A DNA stretch of 28,885 nucleotides from JBBQBM01 sp964554485 (GCA_964554485.1 CAZKOX010000007.1:1-28885); one strand, 5' to 3'; numbered from the stretch's first letter, positions 7,230 through 14,154 are shown. The notes: generated from the letters alone by a model not told the origin. Translations and numbers: made by a program.

Positions 7230-7568
7230 TTATTCTTCGTCAGCTTCGGCGTCGGCTTTTTTCTTTTCGGCCCTAGCTTTGATTTTGGCAGCTTTTGCAG
7301 TTCGAGCACCAGATGCTTTTTGAGCAGCGTCTTGGCGAGCGCGGAATTTGTCGACACGACCTTCAATATCAACAAGTTTTTCTTGTCCAGTAAAGAATGG
7401 GTGAGAAGTGCTAGTGATATGTAGCTTAACGATCGGGTATTCTTTGCCATCTTCCCATTTGGTGGTTTCGTCTGACTTGATGGTTGATTTTGTGATAAAT
7501 CTAAAACCATTGCTCAGGTCTTCAAAAACTACTGGGCGATAATCGGTTGGATGTATTCCGGTCTTCAT
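7230..7568 (-). CDS. rpmE: Large-subunit ribosomal protein bL31 (type B-like, zinc-free)
   Basis: Structural protein of the 50S subunit near the intersubunit bridge. The N-terminal 70-80 residues carry the bL31 pattern (MKTGIHPTDYRPVVFED, then STSHPFFTGQ). There is no cysteine at all, so the zinc-binding CxxC form is excluded and the protein fits the zinc-independent type. The 112-residue protein is longer than typical bL31 because of an Ala/Lys/Glu-rich helical tail (about 78-112). A near-consensus promoter lies directly in front and places the transcription start 3-4 bases before the ATG. It heads the rpmE-prfA-prmC group and is divergent from rpsB. Confidence 0.92.
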   Translation of the reverse strand: MKTGIHPTDYRPVVFEDLSNGFRFITKSTIKSDETTKWEDGKEYPIVKLHITSTSHPFFTGQEKLVDIEGRVDKFRARQDAAQKASGARTAKAAKIKARAEKKKADAEADEE

Positions 7569-7578
7569 AAGTCTATAA

Positions 7579-7607
7579 AATATAGCCTATTGCTTAAGAT
7601 ATGTCAA
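7579..7607 (-). promoter_or_regulatory. rpmE promoter, near-consensus sigma-70 type
   Basis: Read on the minus strand: TTGACA at 7602-7607, a 17-base spacer, and TATATT at 7579-7584. This is the best promoter match in the window. The ATG follows after only ten bases, so the mRNA should carry a leader of about 3 bases and no ribosome binding site. It interleaves with the divergent rpsB promoter. Confidence 0.8.
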
Positions 7608-7618
7608 TCTGTTAAAAT
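7590..7618 (+). promoter_or_regulatory. rpsB promoter
   Basis: TTGCTT at 7590-7595, a 17-base spacer, and TAAAAT at 7613-7618. The start point would be near 7625, giving a leader of about 99 bases. The -35 and spacer overlap the -35 and spacer of the rpmE promoter on the other strand, so the two promoters should compete for RNA polymerase. Confidence 0.6.
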
Positions 7619-7624
7619 AACCTA

Positions 7625-7723
7625 GTAATAAATTAAGCAGGACGGCACAAAATCCTCCTTATGACAGGTCGCTTGACAGTCATCTAGGTTAGTACCGTAC
7701 CGAAGAGAAAGGATTTACGAAGT
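7625..7723 (+). promoter_or_regulatory. rpsB 5' leader with possible SD-sequestering pairing
   Basis: AAATCCT at 7650-7656, part of an anti-SD-like ATCCTCCTT run, is perfectly complementary to AGGATTT at 7710-7716. That segment includes the end of the AAAGGA Shine-Dalgarno sequence at 7708-7713, ten bases before the rpsB ATG. Pairing would hide the ribosome binding site. Autoregulation of rpsB-tsf through the leader by S2 is known in other bacteria. Whether this leader does the same is inference. Confidence 0.42.
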
Positions 7724-8446
7724 ATGGCAGATAAATCTGTAGATATTAAAGAGCTCTTAGAAGCTGGTGTTCATTTTGGGCACAAAACAAGTAGCTGGCA
7801 TCCAGCAATGAAGCCGTTTATTCATTCAAGACGCGGCGATAACTATATTATTGACTTAAGTGAAACCGTTCGAGCCCTAGAATCAGCCTTAAAGTTTATT
7901 GAAGAAACTGTAGCTAGCGGATCGCAAATTTTGCTTGTTGGCACTAAACGTCAGGCTCGCGATATCGTCAAAGCTACGGCGCTTAAATTAAAAATGCCTT
8001 ATGTCACTGAACGTTGGCTTGGCGGAATGCTAACAAACCAAAACACAACCGCGGAACGCATTAAGCATCTAATGGATCTTGAAAATAAAATGGCAAGTGG
8101 CGAACTTGCAAACAAATATAACAAGCTTGAAGTTCAGCGCTACCAAGAAGAAATTGATGCCATGAACATTAAATTTGGTGGTATTAAAGAAATGCCAAAA
8201 CTACCAGGTGTTGTTTTTGTGGTTGATATTCAAGAAGAAATTAATGCAATTCGAGAAGCTCGAAAACTTAATATTCCAACAGTTGCATTGGTCGACACTA
8301 ATACCGACCCACGTCTTGTTACTTATCCAATTCCAAGTAACGATGACGCTATCAAAACTATTCAAATTATGTGTGACTATGTTGCGGCTGCCGTTGAACG
8401 TGGAGTTGCTAAACGAAAACCAGTTACTGCAGAAGTAAAAGCCTAA
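7724..8446 (+). CDS. rpsB: Small-subunit ribosomal protein uS2
   Basis: 30S protein binding the head-body junction of 16S rRNA. The N-terminus matches the family (LLEAGVHFGHKTSSWHPAM, then IIDLSETVRAL), followed by LLVGTKRQARDIV, the RWLGGMLTN block and a late PGVVFVVDIQEE...AIREARKLNIPTVALVDTNTDP region, here only named by its ends. The length of 240 residues is normal. The ATG is preceded by AAAGGA. It is first in the rpsB-tsf pair and has a long leader, unlike most genes here. Divergent rpmE encodes another ribosomal protein. Confidence 0.97.
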   Translation: MADKSVDIKELLEAGVHFGHKTSSWHPAMKPFIHSRRGDNYIIDLSETVRALESALKFIEETVASGSQILLVGTKRQARDIVKATALKLKMPYVTERWLGGMLTNQNTTAERIKHLMDLENKMASGELANKYNKLEVQRYQEEIDAMNIKFGGIKEMPKLPGVVFVVDIQEEINAIREARKLNIPTVALVDTNTDPRLVTYPIPSNDDAIKTIQIMCDYVAAAVERGVAKRKPVTAEVKA

Positions 8447-8466
8447 AAAGACGAAGAGGATAAATT

Positions 8467-9057
8467 ATGGATATAGAAACAATCAAACGATTAAAAGATT
8501 TAACGGGCGTTGGATTAACCGATGCAAAAAAAGCTCTCGTAGAGGCTGACGGTGACTTTGATAAAGCACTCGAAGCTATGCGCAAAAAAGGACTAACCAA
8601 AGCCGATAAACGTGGTGAACGCGAAGCTCGAAGCGGCGTTGTTTGGACATACAATCATGACAATCGTATCGGTGTAGTTGTTGAAGTAAACTGCGAAACT
8701 GATTTCGTAGCCCGAAACGAATTATTCACGAATTTTGTAAAAGACATTGCAATGCATATTGCTGCAAGTAATCCAGAATTTGTATCGGCCGAAGACATAA
8801 ATGCTTCGACCAAGAAAAAGGCCGAAGATGAATTTACTGAAAAGGTTAAAGCAGAAGGCAAGCCAGAGAAGATGATTCCAGGAATCGTTGAAGGTATGCT
8901 TAAAAAACATTTTGCTGAAAAATGTCTACTCGACCAACCTTTCATTAAAAACCCCGACCAATCAGTTGGCGATTTCGTAAAAGAACACATTGCTAAGCTT
9001 GGCGAAAACATAGTTGTCCGACGCTTCAGTCGAATAGCTCTTGGTGAAGTTAACTAA
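8467..9057 (+). CDS. tsf: Translation elongation factor Ts
   Basis: Nucleotide-exchange factor that recycles EF-Tu from the GDP to the GTP form. The N-terminal UBA-like domain (about 1-42, LKDLTGVGLTDAKKAL) is followed by the core domain with the EF-Tu-contacting TDFVA motif at 78-82. At 196 residues it is the short form with a single core repeat, similar to the Thermus protein and shorter than the roughly 280 residues of E. coli. A GAAGAGGA Shine-Dalgarno lies in the 20-base gap after rpsB, so it is translated from the same mRNA. The usual next gene, pyrH, is missing. Confidence 0.96.
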   Translation: MDIETIKRLKDLTGVGLTDAKKALVEADGDFDKALEAMRKKGLTKADKRGEREARSGVVWTYNHDNRIGVVVEVNCETDFVARNELFTNFVKDIAMHIAASNPEFVSAEDINASTKKKAEDEFTEKVKAEGKPEKMIPGIVEGMLKKHFAEKCLLDQPFIKNPDQSVGDFVKEHIAKLGENIVVRRFSRIALGEVN

Positions 9058-9083
9058 ATACTTTTAAAACCGTCGTAAGTTCC

Positions 9084-9089
9084 TATAAA
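9084..9089 (+). promoter_or_regulatory. -10 box of frr (leaderless geometry)
   Basis: TATAAA ends eight bases before the frr ATG at 9098. No Shine-Dalgarno sequence is visible between them, and the predicted start point is within a base or two of the ATG. Confidence 0.5.
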
Positions 9090-9097
9090 CTATCTAT

Positions 9098-9658
9098 ATG
9101 ACAAATGACATATTAGCTAAAACTAGAAGTGAATTTAACGCGGCAATCGTTAGACTCGAAGAAGAACTAAAGAAAGTACGTACTGGTCGTGCGCATCCAA
9201 GCATGCTGGATGGCATATCTGTCTCAGTTTATGGTTCTGAAATGCCACTTGTGGCCGTCGGAAGTATCGTAGCGCCCGAAGCGCAGCTACTTCAGATAAC
9301 TCCGTTTGATGCGGGTAATTTACAAGCAATAGCGCAGGCGATTCGCGACGAACAGACACTAGGGCTTAATCCAGTAGATGATGGTCGAGTAATTCGTATC
9401 CAGATTCCGGCGCTAACTGCCGAACGTCGACAACAACTTGTAAAGCAGCTTGGCGAGAAGAGTGAGGAATGTCTAGTCCGAATGCGAAGCGCACGCCATG
9501 AAGCGCTAAAGGAAGCCAAGAAAGCTAAAGATGACAAAGTAATCAGTCAAGACGAAGAGCACCGACTAGAAAAACAGGTCGACGAACTTATGGCCGAAAT
9601 GAAAACTAAAGTCGACAGTGCAATTAGTGCCAAAGAAAAAGAAATATTAACCATTTAG
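9098..9658 (+). CDS. frr: Ribosome recycling factor
   Basis: Splits post-termination ribosomes together with EF-G. The 186-residue protein matches the family end to end, with KVRTGRAHPSMLDGISVSVYG at residues 26-46 described here by its ends KVRTGRA and VSVYG. PLVAVGSI and LLQITPFDAG follow, and the C-terminal half is a long basic helical region with ERRQQLVKQLGEKSEE. It lies 40 bases after tsf, where pyrH would normally intervene. A TATAAA box sits immediately before the ATG, so it can be transcribed on its own as a near-leaderless mRNA. The stop codon overlaps the promoter region of uppS. Confidence 0.97.
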   Translation: MTNDILAKTRSEFNAAIVRLEEELKKVRTGRAHPSMLDGISVSVYGSEMPLVAVGSIVAPEAQLLQITPFDAGNLQAIAQAIRDEQTLGLNPVDDGRVIRIQIPALTAERRQQLVKQLGEKSEECLVRMRSARHEALKEAKKAKDDKVISQDEEHRLEKQVDELMAEMKTKVDSAISAKEKEILTI

Positions 9659-9660
9659 CG

Positions 9661-9666
9661 TATAAT
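9661..9666 (+). promoter_or_regulatory. -10 box of uppS
   Basis: TATAAT ends ten bases before the ATG at 9677 and only one base before an alternative GTG at 9668. Its position argues that the ATG is the real start of uppS. Confidence 0.55.
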
Positions 9667-9676
9667 TGTGGCTACA

Positions 9677-10366
9677 ATGACCGAAGCTATTCCCGAGCAC
9701 CTGGCTTTTATCCTGGACGGAAATCGTCGATGGGCTAAACAGCGGGGCCTACCAACACTCCTTGGACACCAAAGAGGCTATCGAGTTCTTAAGAAAATTG
9801 TTGATGCGTCTTTTGAACGTGGCGTTAAGTATGTTTCGGCGTTCGTTTTCTCTACCGAAAACTGGTCGCGAGCAAGCGAAGAGGTCGATTACTTAATGGA
9901 TTTGGCTCTTCAAATTTTTACTAAAGATTTAAAAGAAACTCATAAAAAGGGCATTCGAATTTGTTGGTTTGGAATAAAAGACAAACTCAGTCAGAAGCAT
10001 ATTACGGCAATCGCTGAAGCTGAAGAACTAACAAAAAATAACACAACTGGTACGTTATGTATTTGCTTTAACTATGGCGGTAAGCAAGAGATAATTGACG
10101 CCACAAAAAAAATCATGGCTTCTGGCATATCGGCAAGTGAAATTACCGACGCAGTTGTTGAGCAGAATTTGTATCATCCAGAAGTTCCAGCTGTGGACTT
10201 AATGGTTAGGACATCCAGTGAGCATCGAATTAGCAACTTTTTACTGTGGCGACTAGCGTATTCGGAATTCTTATTTATAAAAAAGCATTGGCCGTCATTT
10301 GGTATTAAAGATCTTGATAAAGTACTTGAAGAATACGCTTCTAGGTCACGACGTTTTGGAAAATAG
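9677..10366 (+). CDS. uppS: Isoprenyl (undecaprenyl) diphosphate synthase
   Basis: Cis-prenyltransferase that extends farnesyl diphosphate with isopentenyl diphosphate to make the C55 carrier lipid for peptidoglycan and wall polymers. The catalytic Asp14 is in DGNRRWAKQRG, and the C-terminal signature RTSSEHRISNFLLW is followed by AYSEFLF and WPSF. From the ATG at 9677 the protein has 229 residues, normal for the family. A GTG at 9668 would add three residues but lies only one base after the TATAAT box, so I reject it. The neighbours cdsA and dxr that usually follow are absent. No gene for making its isoprenoid precursors is present in this window. Confidence 0.94.
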   Translation: MTEAIPEHLAFILDGNRRWAKQRGLPTLLGHQRGYRVLKKIVDASFERGVKYVSAFVFSTENWSRASEEVDYLMDLALQIFTKDLKETHKKGIRICWFGIKDKLSQKHITAIAEAEELTKNNTTGTLCICFNYGGKQEIIDATKKIMASGISASEITDAVVEQNLYHPEVPAVDLMVRTSSEHRISNFLLWRLAYSEFLFIKKHWPSFGIKDLDKVLEEYASRSRRFGK

Positions 10367-10399
10367 TTAGTTACATAAGACACAAGCACGATTGTCCTA

Positions 10400-10405
10400 T
10401 ATAAT
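10400..10405 (+). promoter_or_regulatory. -10 box of rseP (leaderless geometry)
   Basis: TATAAT ends nine bases before the ATG at 10415. AAGACA at 10377-10382, with a 17-base spacer, is a partial -35 match. No Shine-Dalgarno sequence lies before the gene. Confidence 0.6.
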
Positions 10406-10414
10406 AACTTTCTA

Positions 10415-11536
10415 ATGGGGTTATTAATACTGGGGCTTTTATTATTTTTGTTACTCGTGGTGCTGCATGAGTTTGGGCATTTTATTGCCGCGCGACGAAA
10501 TGGAGTAGAGGTAGAAGAATTTGGAATAGGATTTCCACCAGCACTACTAACTAAGCGTTTTAAGAATCACAAGACCAAGTACACAATCAACTTATTGCCG
10601 CTTGGCGGATTTGTAAGATTAAAAGGTGAACACGACAGTGATACAACTCCAGGAAGTTTTGGTGCTGCGCGACTAAAGACTAAGTTAAAAATTATGCTTG
10701 CGGGCGTGGGAATGAATTTTGCCATAGCTTGGTTTATGTTGCTGATACTTTGCGTAATCGGAATACCCCAACTGCCATTACCGGGTGGTGAGCAACAATT
10801 CAAAATTGCTAGCGATTCGCACGAAAAATCAAACAGCTTGTTCGTCTCGTACATCGAACCAGATTCGCCTGCAGATGAGGCAGGGCTTAAAGTTCGTGAT
10901 CAGATAATAAGTATTAATGACATTTCTGTAATAACTGAAGAAAATTTACGAGAAGCCACAAAATCATTAAGCGGACAGTTGGTCGAAATAAAGTACCAAA
11001 GGGACAAAGTCGAAAATACAGTAAAAGTTAGTTTGCGGAACGATCAAGAAGTCGATACTTCGAAAACTACTGACTCGCCAAAAGGTTATCTGGGGGTGTT
11101 GCCTTATGAATATCGCGTATTACGATCAACGTGGTCGGCGCCAATCGTAGCTGCTGGACTTACTTACCAATACACAAAAGTAACTCTGCAGGGGCTGGGT
11201 AGCGCCGTGAAAGATTTGGTTATCGGCAATACCGCTGAAGCTAGTCAAAATGTTTCAGGTCCAGTTGGAATATTCTTTGTTCTGAAGGATGGTAGCAGCT
11301 TAGGCTTTAGGTATGTGCTGCTTATCGTGGCTCTGCTTTCTTTGACACTGGCAATAATGAACGTTCTACCAATTCCGGCGCTAGATGGCGGACGAATGTT
11401 CATTACCTTGTTATATAGGTTGTTAAAAAAGCCATTAACCCAAAAAGTTGAAGAAAGAATTCACGGAACCGGTTTTGCAGCTTTAATGATCCTGTTTATT
11501 TTAATAACGGTTGTAGATGTTAGAAGATTCTTTTAA
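10415..11536 (+). CDS. rseP: Site-2 type intramembrane zinc metalloprotease (RseP family)
   Basis: Family M50B protease that cuts substrates within the membrane, such as anti-sigma factors or leftover signal peptides. The zinc motif HEFGH is at 18-22 in the first transmembrane segment. A PDZ domain covers about 143-207 (YIEPDSPADEAGLKVRDQI). The third zinc ligand motif is LDGGR at 323-327 in MNVLPIPALDGGRMF. At 373 residues with one PDZ domain it is shorter than E. coli RseP (two PDZ domains, about 450) and closer to Gram-positive enzymes. It keeps its conserved place between uppS and proS. The gene ends 20 bases inside a second membrane protease gene. Confidence 0.95.
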   Translation: MGLLILGLLLFLLLVVLHEFGHFIAARRNGVEVEEFGIGFPPALLTKRFKNHKTKYTINLLPLGGFVRLKGEHDSDTTPGSFGAARLKTKLKIMLAGVGMNFAIAWFMLLILCVIGIPQLPLPGGEQQFKIASDSHEKSNSLFVSYIEPDSPADEAGLKVRDQIISINDISVITEENLREATKSLSGQLVEIKYQRDKVENTVKVSLRNDQEVDTSKTTDSPKGYLGVLPYEYRVLRSTWSAPIVAAGLTYQYTKVTLQGLGSAVKDLVIGNTAEASQNVSGPVGIFFVLKDGSSLGFRYVLLIVALLSLTLAIMNVLPIPALDGGRMFITLLYRLLKKPLTQKVEERIHGTGFAALMILFILITVVDVRRFF

Positions 11537-12209
11537 TAAAGAAAAAACTTGGCCAATAAAATGGTGGGCGGCTCTATCATTTTGTATATCAGCCTACTTA
11601 TTATCGATCATACTTACTGGTCTTTTCTCAAACTTAATCGGCGACAACACAACCACTAAGCTTGGCTTTCTATATATGGTTAGCGCAACGGTGCTTCTCA
11701 TGTGCAGTGCTTTATTTTTAGGCATAAAACGCATAAGTCTGAAACATTTTTTTGGCAGACTAGCACTCAGGCAGTTAATTCTGGTGCCGATTTTTTTCTT
11801 TGTTTACGTGGCATCATCTAAAATAGCTCAGTCAATCATTGGTCTTCTACCAGGAGTTAACGTAAATCAATCACAGGATTTTGGCCTGGAATCCAATTCT
11901 ATAGCACAGCTCGTTATTATATTTTTTGCGCTTGTCATAATGCCGGCAATTAGCGAGGAAATACTTTTCCGGGGATTTTTGTATAGATCTTTCAAAAAAC
12001 CATTTGGAAAAGTTTTAGCAGCAGTCGCAGTAAGTCTATTATTTGGCATAGCGCACGGGCAGTGGAATGTAGCCGCAGACACATTTGTCTTGTCCTTAGT
12101 TCTTGTCTATTTAGTAGAAAAAAACAACTCACTTTGGCCAGCGATACTACTTCATTTTTTAAAAAACTTTATAGCTTTTTTGTTGGTTTTTGTATTTCAT
12201 GTCGCTTGA
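11517..12209 (+). CDS. CPBP family intramembrane glutamic metalloprotease (CAAX/Abi)
   Basis: Polytopic membrane protein of the CAAX protease/bacteriocin-processing family. The catalytic signatures are all present: Glu147-Glu148 and Arg152 in SEEILFRG, His180 in FGIAHGQWN, and His213 with Asn217 in LLHFLKNF. About seven transmembrane segments are likely. In other bacteria members process prenylated or signal peptides or give self-immunity to bacteriocins. The substrate here is unknown. It begins inside rseP (20-base overlap, different frame), so two intramembrane proteases are probably co-translated, which is not part of the usual cluster. The start is uncertain because no strong Shine-Dalgarno is seen. 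Confidence 0.9.
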   Translation: MLEDSFNKEKTWPIKWWAALSFCISAYLLSIILTGLFSNLIGDNTTTKLGFLYMVSATVLLMCSALFLGIKRISLKHFFGRLALRQLILVPIFFFVYVASSKIAQSIIGLLPGVNVNQSQDFGLESNSIAQLVIIFFALVIMPAISEEILFRGFLYRSFKKPFGKVLAAVAVSLLFGIAHGQWNVAADTFVLSLVLVYLVEKNNSLWPAILLHFLKNFIAFLLVFVFHVA

Positions 12210-12218
12210 GCGTAAAAT
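12190..12218 (+). promoter_or_regulatory. proS promoter
   Basis: TTGTAT at 12190-12195, a 17-base spacer, and TAAAAT at 12213-12218. The start point would be near 12225, leaving a leader of about 11 bases with no Shine-Dalgarno sequence. It lies at the very end of the CPBP gene. Confidence 0.5.
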
Positions 12219-12235
12219 AGGCATATTACAAAACA

Positions 12236-13498
12236 ATGAAAACTACACAACTTCTTACTAAAACAAGAAAAGATTCACCCGCCGACGAAGTGAGCAAGAA
12301 TGCTCAACTACTAATTCGAGCTGGTTATATTTATAAGGAGATGGCCGGCGTCTACACAATGCTTCCACTTGGCTTAATTGTTCTTAACAAAATAGAGCAG
12401 ATTATAAGAGAAGAGATTAATGCAATCGGCGGTCAAGAAATGCTCTTAACGACCTTGCAGCAAAGCAGCTCGTGGGAGGCTTCAGGGCGTTGGGACGATA
12501 AAGTTATGGATGTTTGGTTTAGAACTAAACTCAGTAATGGCACAGAGCTTGGACTAGCACCAACGCATGAGGAGCCACTAACCGACATCATGAAGAATCA
12601 CATTACTTCGTATAAAGATTTACCGAAGTATGTTTATCAATTTCAGACTAAATTTCGAAATGAGCTGCGAAGTAAAAGTGGTTTGATGAGAGGCCGTGAA
12701 TTTCGAATGAAAGACCTCTATTCGTTCTGTGTCGACAAGACCGAGCATGACAAGTTTTATGAGATTTGCGCTGAGGCATATAAGCGAATCTACGACCGCC
12801 TAGGAATCGGAGATATCACATATCGTACTTTTGCGAGCGGCGGTAGTTTTAGTAAATATAGTGATGAATTTCAAACTATCAGTCCAGTCGGAGAAGATAC
12901 AATTTATGTAAACGAAGTCGAAAAACTGGCTGTTAACTCTGAGGTCTTCACCGACGAAGTCCTCAGTGACCTTGGCTTTAACAAGAATGATTTTGTTGAG
13001 AAGAAGGCAGTTGAGGTGGGTAATATCTTTACTCTTGGCACCAAGTATTCTGAAGCGCTAGGGTTAAAATATGTCGCTGAAGACGGGTCTGAAAAACTGG
13101 TCTTCATGGGTAGCTATGGTATCGGTCCAAGTCGGGTAATGGGCTTGCTGGCTGAGCATTTTGCTGATGAAAATGGACTAGCTTGGCCAATGTCTGTGGC
13201 TCCATACCAAGTATATTTGTCAGGGATTGGCGAATCGACCAGCGTAAAAGAGGCAGTTGAGCAACTGTATGCTGACTTAACGAAGAAAGGTATCGAGGTG
13301 CTTTATGATGATCGTGATGACGTGCGACCAGGCGAAAAATTTGCCGATGCCGATCTTCTGGGAATTCCTCTTCGTGTAGTGGTCAGTGAAAAGACTTTAG
13401 CGAATGACTCGGTCGAATTAAAAGAACGAACTTCCAAAGAAGTAAATATAGTAAAAATTACTGAAATTGCGGATTTGCTATACAAACACATTAACTAA
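12236..13498 (+). CDS. proS: Prolyl-tRNA synthetase, short form without editing domain
   Basis: Class II synthetase charging tRNA-Pro. Residues THEEP at 110-114, motif 2 FRNELRSKSGLMRGREF at 140-156, and motif 3 GSYGIGPSRVMG near 291-302 mark the catalytic core. A C-terminal anticodon-binding domain follows (VYDDRDDVRPGEKF-like region, here LYDDRDDVRPGEKFADADLL). At 420 residues it lacks the INS editing insertion of about 180 residues that E. coli-type enzymes (about 570 residues) carry between motifs 2 and 3, so it probably cannot clear Ala-tRNA-Pro in cis. No separate YbaK/ProX-type deacylase is in this window. It keeps the conserved position after rseP. Confidence 0.95.
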   Translation: MKTTQLLTKTRKDSPADEVSKNAQLLIRAGYIYKEMAGVYTMLPLGLIVLNKIEQIIREEINAIGGQEMLLTTLQQSSSWEASGRWDDKVMDVWFRTKLSNGTELGLAPTHEEPLTDIMKNHITSYKDLPKYVYQFQTKFRNELRSKSGLMRGREFRMKDLYSFCVDKTEHDKFYEICAEAYKRIYDRLGIGDITYRTFASGGSFSKYSDEFQTISPVGEDTIYVNEVEKLAVNSEVFTDEVLSDLGFNKNDFVEKKAVEVGNIFTLGTKYSEALGLKYVAEDGSEKLVFMGSYGIGPSRVMGLLAEHFADENGLAWPMSVAPYQVYLSGIGESTSVKEAVEQLYADLTKKGIEVLYDDRDDVRPGEKFADADLLGIPLRVVVSEKTLANDSVELKERTSKEVNIVKITEIADLLYKHIN

Positions 13499-13501
13499 CG
13501 T

Positions 13502-13507
13502 TATAAT
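13502..13507 (+). promoter_or_regulatory. -10 box of greA
   Basis: TATAAT lies just after the proS stop. Transcription would start near 13514, leaving about 44 bases before the ATG at 13558, with AGAGG at 13548-13552. It is one of the few genes here with a conventional leader. No good -35 is seen. Confidence 0.45.
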
Positions 13508-13557
13508 CGTGCAATTAGCAGTTTGTGGGTGAATTTAAAGTAATAATAGAGGCGATA

Positions 13558-14019
13558 ATGAACAAGCATTTCAAGCTAACAAACGAAGGTATAGATGAGC
13601 TCAATAAGGAGCTGAAGAAACTAACCAAAAAACGCAGCCATGTTGCTGAAGAGATCAAAACTGCTCGCGAACAAGGCGATCTTGGCGAAAACGCTGAGTA
13701 TCAGACTGCACGCTCTGAACAAGAACGAGTAGAAGCGCGAATCACTGAAATTGAACATATTCTATTAAATACGGCCGTTATCTCGAAACCAAGAGGTGGT
13801 GGAAAAGTTCAGCTCGGGTCAGTAGTAACCTTAAAAGGTTCTGGCAGTAAGACCAAGGAGTTTAAGATCGTAGGTACAGTAGAAGCTGATCCTTTGAAGG
13901 GTAAAATATCCGACGAATCACCAATCGGTGTAGCTTTAATGGGCAAAAAAGTTGGTGACAAAGTAACCATCACAACTCCTGCCGAATCATCTGAATACAA
14001 AATCTCTAACATTTCATAG
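13558..14019 (+). CDS. greA: Transcription elongation factor GreA
   Basis: Binds the RNA polymerase secondary channel and stimulates cleavage of backtracked RNA. The N-terminal antiparallel coiled coil (about 1-75) carries the acidic tip in AREQGDLGENAEYQTAR, and a C-terminal FKBP-like domain ends with SPIGVALMGKKVGDKVTI. I use the ATG at 13558 (153 residues) because AGAGG lies five bases before it and the protein then begins like other GreA proteins. An in-frame GTG at 13525 would add 11 residues with no family match. It stands alone between proS and lysS, with a hairpin after the stop. Confidence 0.93.
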   Translation: MNKHFKLTNEGIDELNKELKKLTKKRSHVAEEIKTAREQGDLGENAEYQTARSEQERVEARITEIEHILLNTAVISKPRGGGKVQLGSVVTLKGSGSKTKEFKIVGTVEADPLKGKISDESPIGVALMGKKVGDKVTITTPAESSEYKISNIS

Positions 14020-14028
14020 GCAAAAGCT

Positions 14029-14048
14029 GTAAACGGCAAACCGTTTAC
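14029..14048 (+). terminator. Hairpin after greA, possible terminator
   Basis: GTAAACGG at 14029-14036 and CCGTTTAC at 14041-14048 form a perfect 8-bp stem with a 4-base CAAA loop, ten bases after the greA stop. No T-run follows directly (the nearest is GTTTTATT at about 14065), so an intrinsic terminator is only possible. Confidence 0.4.
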
Positions 14049-14058
14049 TGGTCTACTC

Positions 14059-14084
14059 TGCCGTAGTTTTATTATGCCGTAGTT
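14059..14084. repeat. 10-bp direct repeat in the greA-lysS spacer
   Basis: TGCCGTAGTT occurs at 14059-14068 and again at 14075-14084, a period of 16 bases, in the 144-base spacer. It sits between the greA hairpin and the lysS promoter, so it could be a regulator site. No factor can be named. Confidence 0.55.
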
Positions 14085-14125
14085 CTACTGTCGACAAATG
14101 TGAATATGAAAGTATAACAATGAAA

Positions 14126-14154
14126 TTGCTTTGGCTACGAAGGCCAGGTAAACT
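14126..14154 (+). promoter_or_regulatory. lysS promoter (leaderless geometry)
   Basis: TTGCTT at 14126-14131, a 17-base spacer, and TAAACT at 14149-14154. The -10 ends nine bases before the ATG at 14164, so the mRNA would start about three bases before the gene. No Shine-Dalgarno is present. Confidence 0.6.

Noticed and set aside
7226..7510. Minus-strand 94-residue frame over rpmE
   Set aside because: It is a shifted frame of the bL31 gene with no family match.
7673..7678. TTGACA as the -35 of rpsB
   Set aside because: No AT-rich -10 lies 15-19 bases downstream; the upstream TTGCTT-17-TAAAAT pair is better.
8655..9011. Minus-strand 118-residue frame opposite tsf
   Set aside because: It lies entirely antisense to a clear EF-Ts gene, with a Ser/Phe-rich composition typical of a shadow frame.
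9668..9676. GTG start for uppS three codons before the ATG
   Set aside because: It lies one base after the TATAAT box, so it would not be in the transcript, and family members align from the ATG.
13525..13557. GTG start for greA adding 11 residues
   Set aside because: The extra residues do not match the family, and the ATG at 13558 has AGAGG at a good distance.
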